Origin: an uncultured Clostridia bacterium
Lineage (GTDB): Bacteria > Bacillota > Clostridia > Oscillospirales > CAG-272
Reading direction: 5' to 3'
Length of the DNA: 7,518 bases
Assembly (NCBI GenBank): GCA_937884385.1
Contig: CALGCW010000140.1
Coordinates: 1-7,518 of the forward strand
Below, piece by piece: positions 6,549 to 7,518 of the stretch (position 1 is the stretch's first letter; each line of letters begins with the position of its first letter). The notes below the pieces were generated by a model. It saw only the letters and a list, made by a program, of their open reading frames with translations. It was not told the origin of the DNA and did no database searches. Both the position numbers and the translations under genes were made by a program.

Positions 6549-7207
6549 TTATTTGGAGTTGATTTTTCTTGATGTACTTTCTTTTTACTGCTATACATAT
6601 ATTCAAAAATTGTATTAGATATCTTATTCTTAACCAAAGTTTCCATAATTGCAAAGAACAAGGACAATAAAGTTAGTGCTGTTGTCGGTATAAAAGAAAA
6701 GTATGGAGCAAGAATTGGTGAGATCATCATACTAACAATCAAAACAGTCAATGTAATTACATAAAAAACTTGAAGAATAATATTTTTCTCGCATTTTACA
6801 ATAATTTCATTAAGGATTGAATAATCATCTGCATAATTATTTATAGTACGCTTGGCTTCATCTAGCCTGTCTTGTTTTTGATCAATTAATTTGTTAATTT
6901 CTATTTGTGACTCGTTTTGTGGGTTATCATACTTATGAAATCCTTCTAATTGTGATTCTAAAATTTTTTTATAGTAATCCCATTTTTCTCCCATTTCATT
7001 GATAATTGCTAACTTTGTTCTGCAAGTAGAAACGACTTCTTCTGCGATAGAAGAAGCACAATTAACAAATGTAAATAATACAAAAGGAATTGTGATAGCT
7101 TGTGCTATACCATCAAAAATGCCATTATCTATAAACAAAGACAATATCACAATTACAGCAATAGATATTGCTAAAGATATAGAAAACATAAAGTGCTTAT
7201 TTTTCAT
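6545..7207 (-). CDS. Four-helix membrane protein with central coiled coil, unknown function
   Basis: The 220-residue protein has two N-terminal hydrophobic helices (about 8-26 and 34-54), a charged helical, coiled-coil-like middle (about 60-140, rich in E, K, Q and N) and two C-terminal hydrophobic helices (about 143-165 and 171-191). It ends in a basic, hydrophilic tail. With an even number of spans, the middle and both ends should lie on the same side, probably the cytosol by the positive-inside rule. AAGGAG (7216-7221) lies 8 nt before the ATG. The 2TM-coiled coil-2TM plan recalls putative pore-forming S-4TM/SLATT-type effectors proposed in bacterial conflict systems, but I see no diagnostic motif, so this is only a resemblance. 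The gene is visibly more AT-rich than the helicase gene, suggesting a separate origin. It has its own strong promoter and is followed by the 59-aa gene. Confidence 0.85.
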   Translation of the reverse strand: MKNKHFMFSISLAISIAVIVILSLFIDNGIFDGIAQAITIPFVLFTFVNCASSIAEEVVSTCRTKLAIINEMGEKWDYYKKILESQLEGFHKYDNPQNESQIEINKLIDQKQDRLDEAKRTINNYADDYSILNEIIVKCEKNIILQVFYVITLTVLIVSMMISPILAPYFSFIPTTALTLLSLFFAIMETLVKNKISNTIFEYMYSSKKKVHQEKSTPNN

Positions 7208-7244
7208 TGTTGTATCTCCTTAAGGATAATTTTCTATAATATGT

Positions 7245-7273
7245 ATTATACCATATTGCTAAAATATTTTCAA
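7245..7273 (-). promoter_or_regulatory. Near-consensus promoter of the membrane-protein operon
   Basis: On the minus strand TTGAAA (7268-7273), a 17-bp spacer and TATAAT (7245-7250) form a strong sigma-A promoter with an extended -10 TGG. Transcription should start near 7238, about 30 nt before the ATG. A CCTTAAGG palindrome (7218-7225) overlaps the ribosome site in the short leader. Confidence 0.8.
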
Positions 7274-7301
7274 GTTGCAATTACCCTCAAAAAGACAAAC
7301 G

Positions 7302-7315
7302 AGATGAATTCATCT
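7302..7315. repeat. Perfect 14-bp palindrome at the integrase 3' end
   Basis: AGATGAATTCATCT is perfectly self-complementary and touches the integrase stop codon (7315-7317). On the minus strand it is followed by CGTTTGTCTTTTTG, so it could be a weak terminator (5-bp stem, AATT loop). A protein-binding site is the alternative. Confidence 0.4.
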
Positions 7316-7518
7316 TACTTTTCCCCCATCCCAATCCTTTTCTTCCCATAAAACTTATCAAGCACATTGAATTCGTCGACTTGTTTGGAGATGTCGCTGA
7401 CGAGAAGGTGGATATAATTCTGCGTGATTTCGAGACTGGAATGACCTAACAGCTTTGATAGAGAGACGACGTTGCCGCCGTTGAGAATCCATTGCTTTGC
7501 AAAGGTGTGGCGGTAGCG
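7315..7518 (-). CDS. Tyrosine recombinase/integrase, C-terminal fragment cut by the window edge
   Basis: Sixty-seven codons of a leftward gene run in from the right edge and stop at TAA (7315-7317); the start lies outside. The fragment begins RYRHTFAKQWILNGG, with the RHTFA box that supplies the conserved Arg (and neighbouring His) of the active site. It continues with LSKLLGHSSLEIT, the conserved LGH box, and NYIHLL, whose tyrosine is the expected nucleophile. It then has a basic tail ending KKRIGMGEK. These are the C-terminal catalytic signatures of phage-type integrases (XerC/D family), which recombine att sites for integration and excision. The reading frame is intact over the visible part. 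Its presence suggests that the window belongs to an integrated element, although the gene could belong to a neighbouring one. Confidence 0.92.
   Translation of the reverse strand, partial: RYRHTFAKQWILNGGNVVSLSKLLGHSSLEITQNYIHLLVSDISKQVDEFNVLDKFYGKKRIGMGEK

Noticed and set aside
6999..7223. Plus-strand open frame opposite the membrane protein
   Set aside because: Its hydrophobic stretches are complement artefacts of the membrane helices, and no ribosome site precedes it.
1..7518. CRISPR array, tRNA or rRNA
   Set aside because: No repeat-spacer periodicity, cloverleaf or rRNA-like sequence was seen; the 22-bp palindromes at 48-130 have no unique spacers of CRISPR length.

Overview
The window looks like part of a genomic island or other mobile element from a low-to-moderate GC Gram-positive bacterium, most likely one of the Clostridia. 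The evidence is strong AGGAG/GGAGG ribosome sites, near-consensus sigma-A promoters with 17-bp spacers, and a serine recombinase and winged-helix protein of types common on clostridial elements. The organism is inferred from these features, not identified by a search.

Layout. Positions 1-130 contain no gene: an ATT-rich tract is followed by four imperfect palindromes spaced 22-23 bp apart. A leftward gene (133-522) encodes a small winged-helix protein resembling the DNA-binding part of replication initiators, with an operator-like dyad over its putative promoter. A repeat-rich gap (604-712) precedes a rightward small serine recombinase (739-1437). An inverted copy of the gap's repeat lies just after that gene.

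The centrepiece is a 1538-residue protein at 1550-6166 with the order DUF4011, SF1 helicase, Vsr/DUF559-like nuclease, DUF3320. This architecture matches the stand-alone anti-phage system Hhe (DUF4011-helicase-Vsr). It has its own near-consensus promoter (1490-1518) and ends at a strong hairpin terminator (6180-6215) that can also serve the convergent genes on its right.

Right of the terminator, two leftward AT-rich genes form a probable operon. One encodes a four-helix membrane protein with a cytosolic coiled coil (6545-7207), driven by a near-consensus promoter; the other encodes a 59-residue alpha-helical protein (6287-6466). I assign no function to either. At the right edge is the C-terminal end of a leftward tyrosine recombinase/integrase (7315-7518), which has no start codon in the window.

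Together this reads as integrase and recombinase machinery plus a possible replication or control locus, carrying a single-gene helicase-nuclease defence and an uncharacterised membrane-protein pair as cargo.
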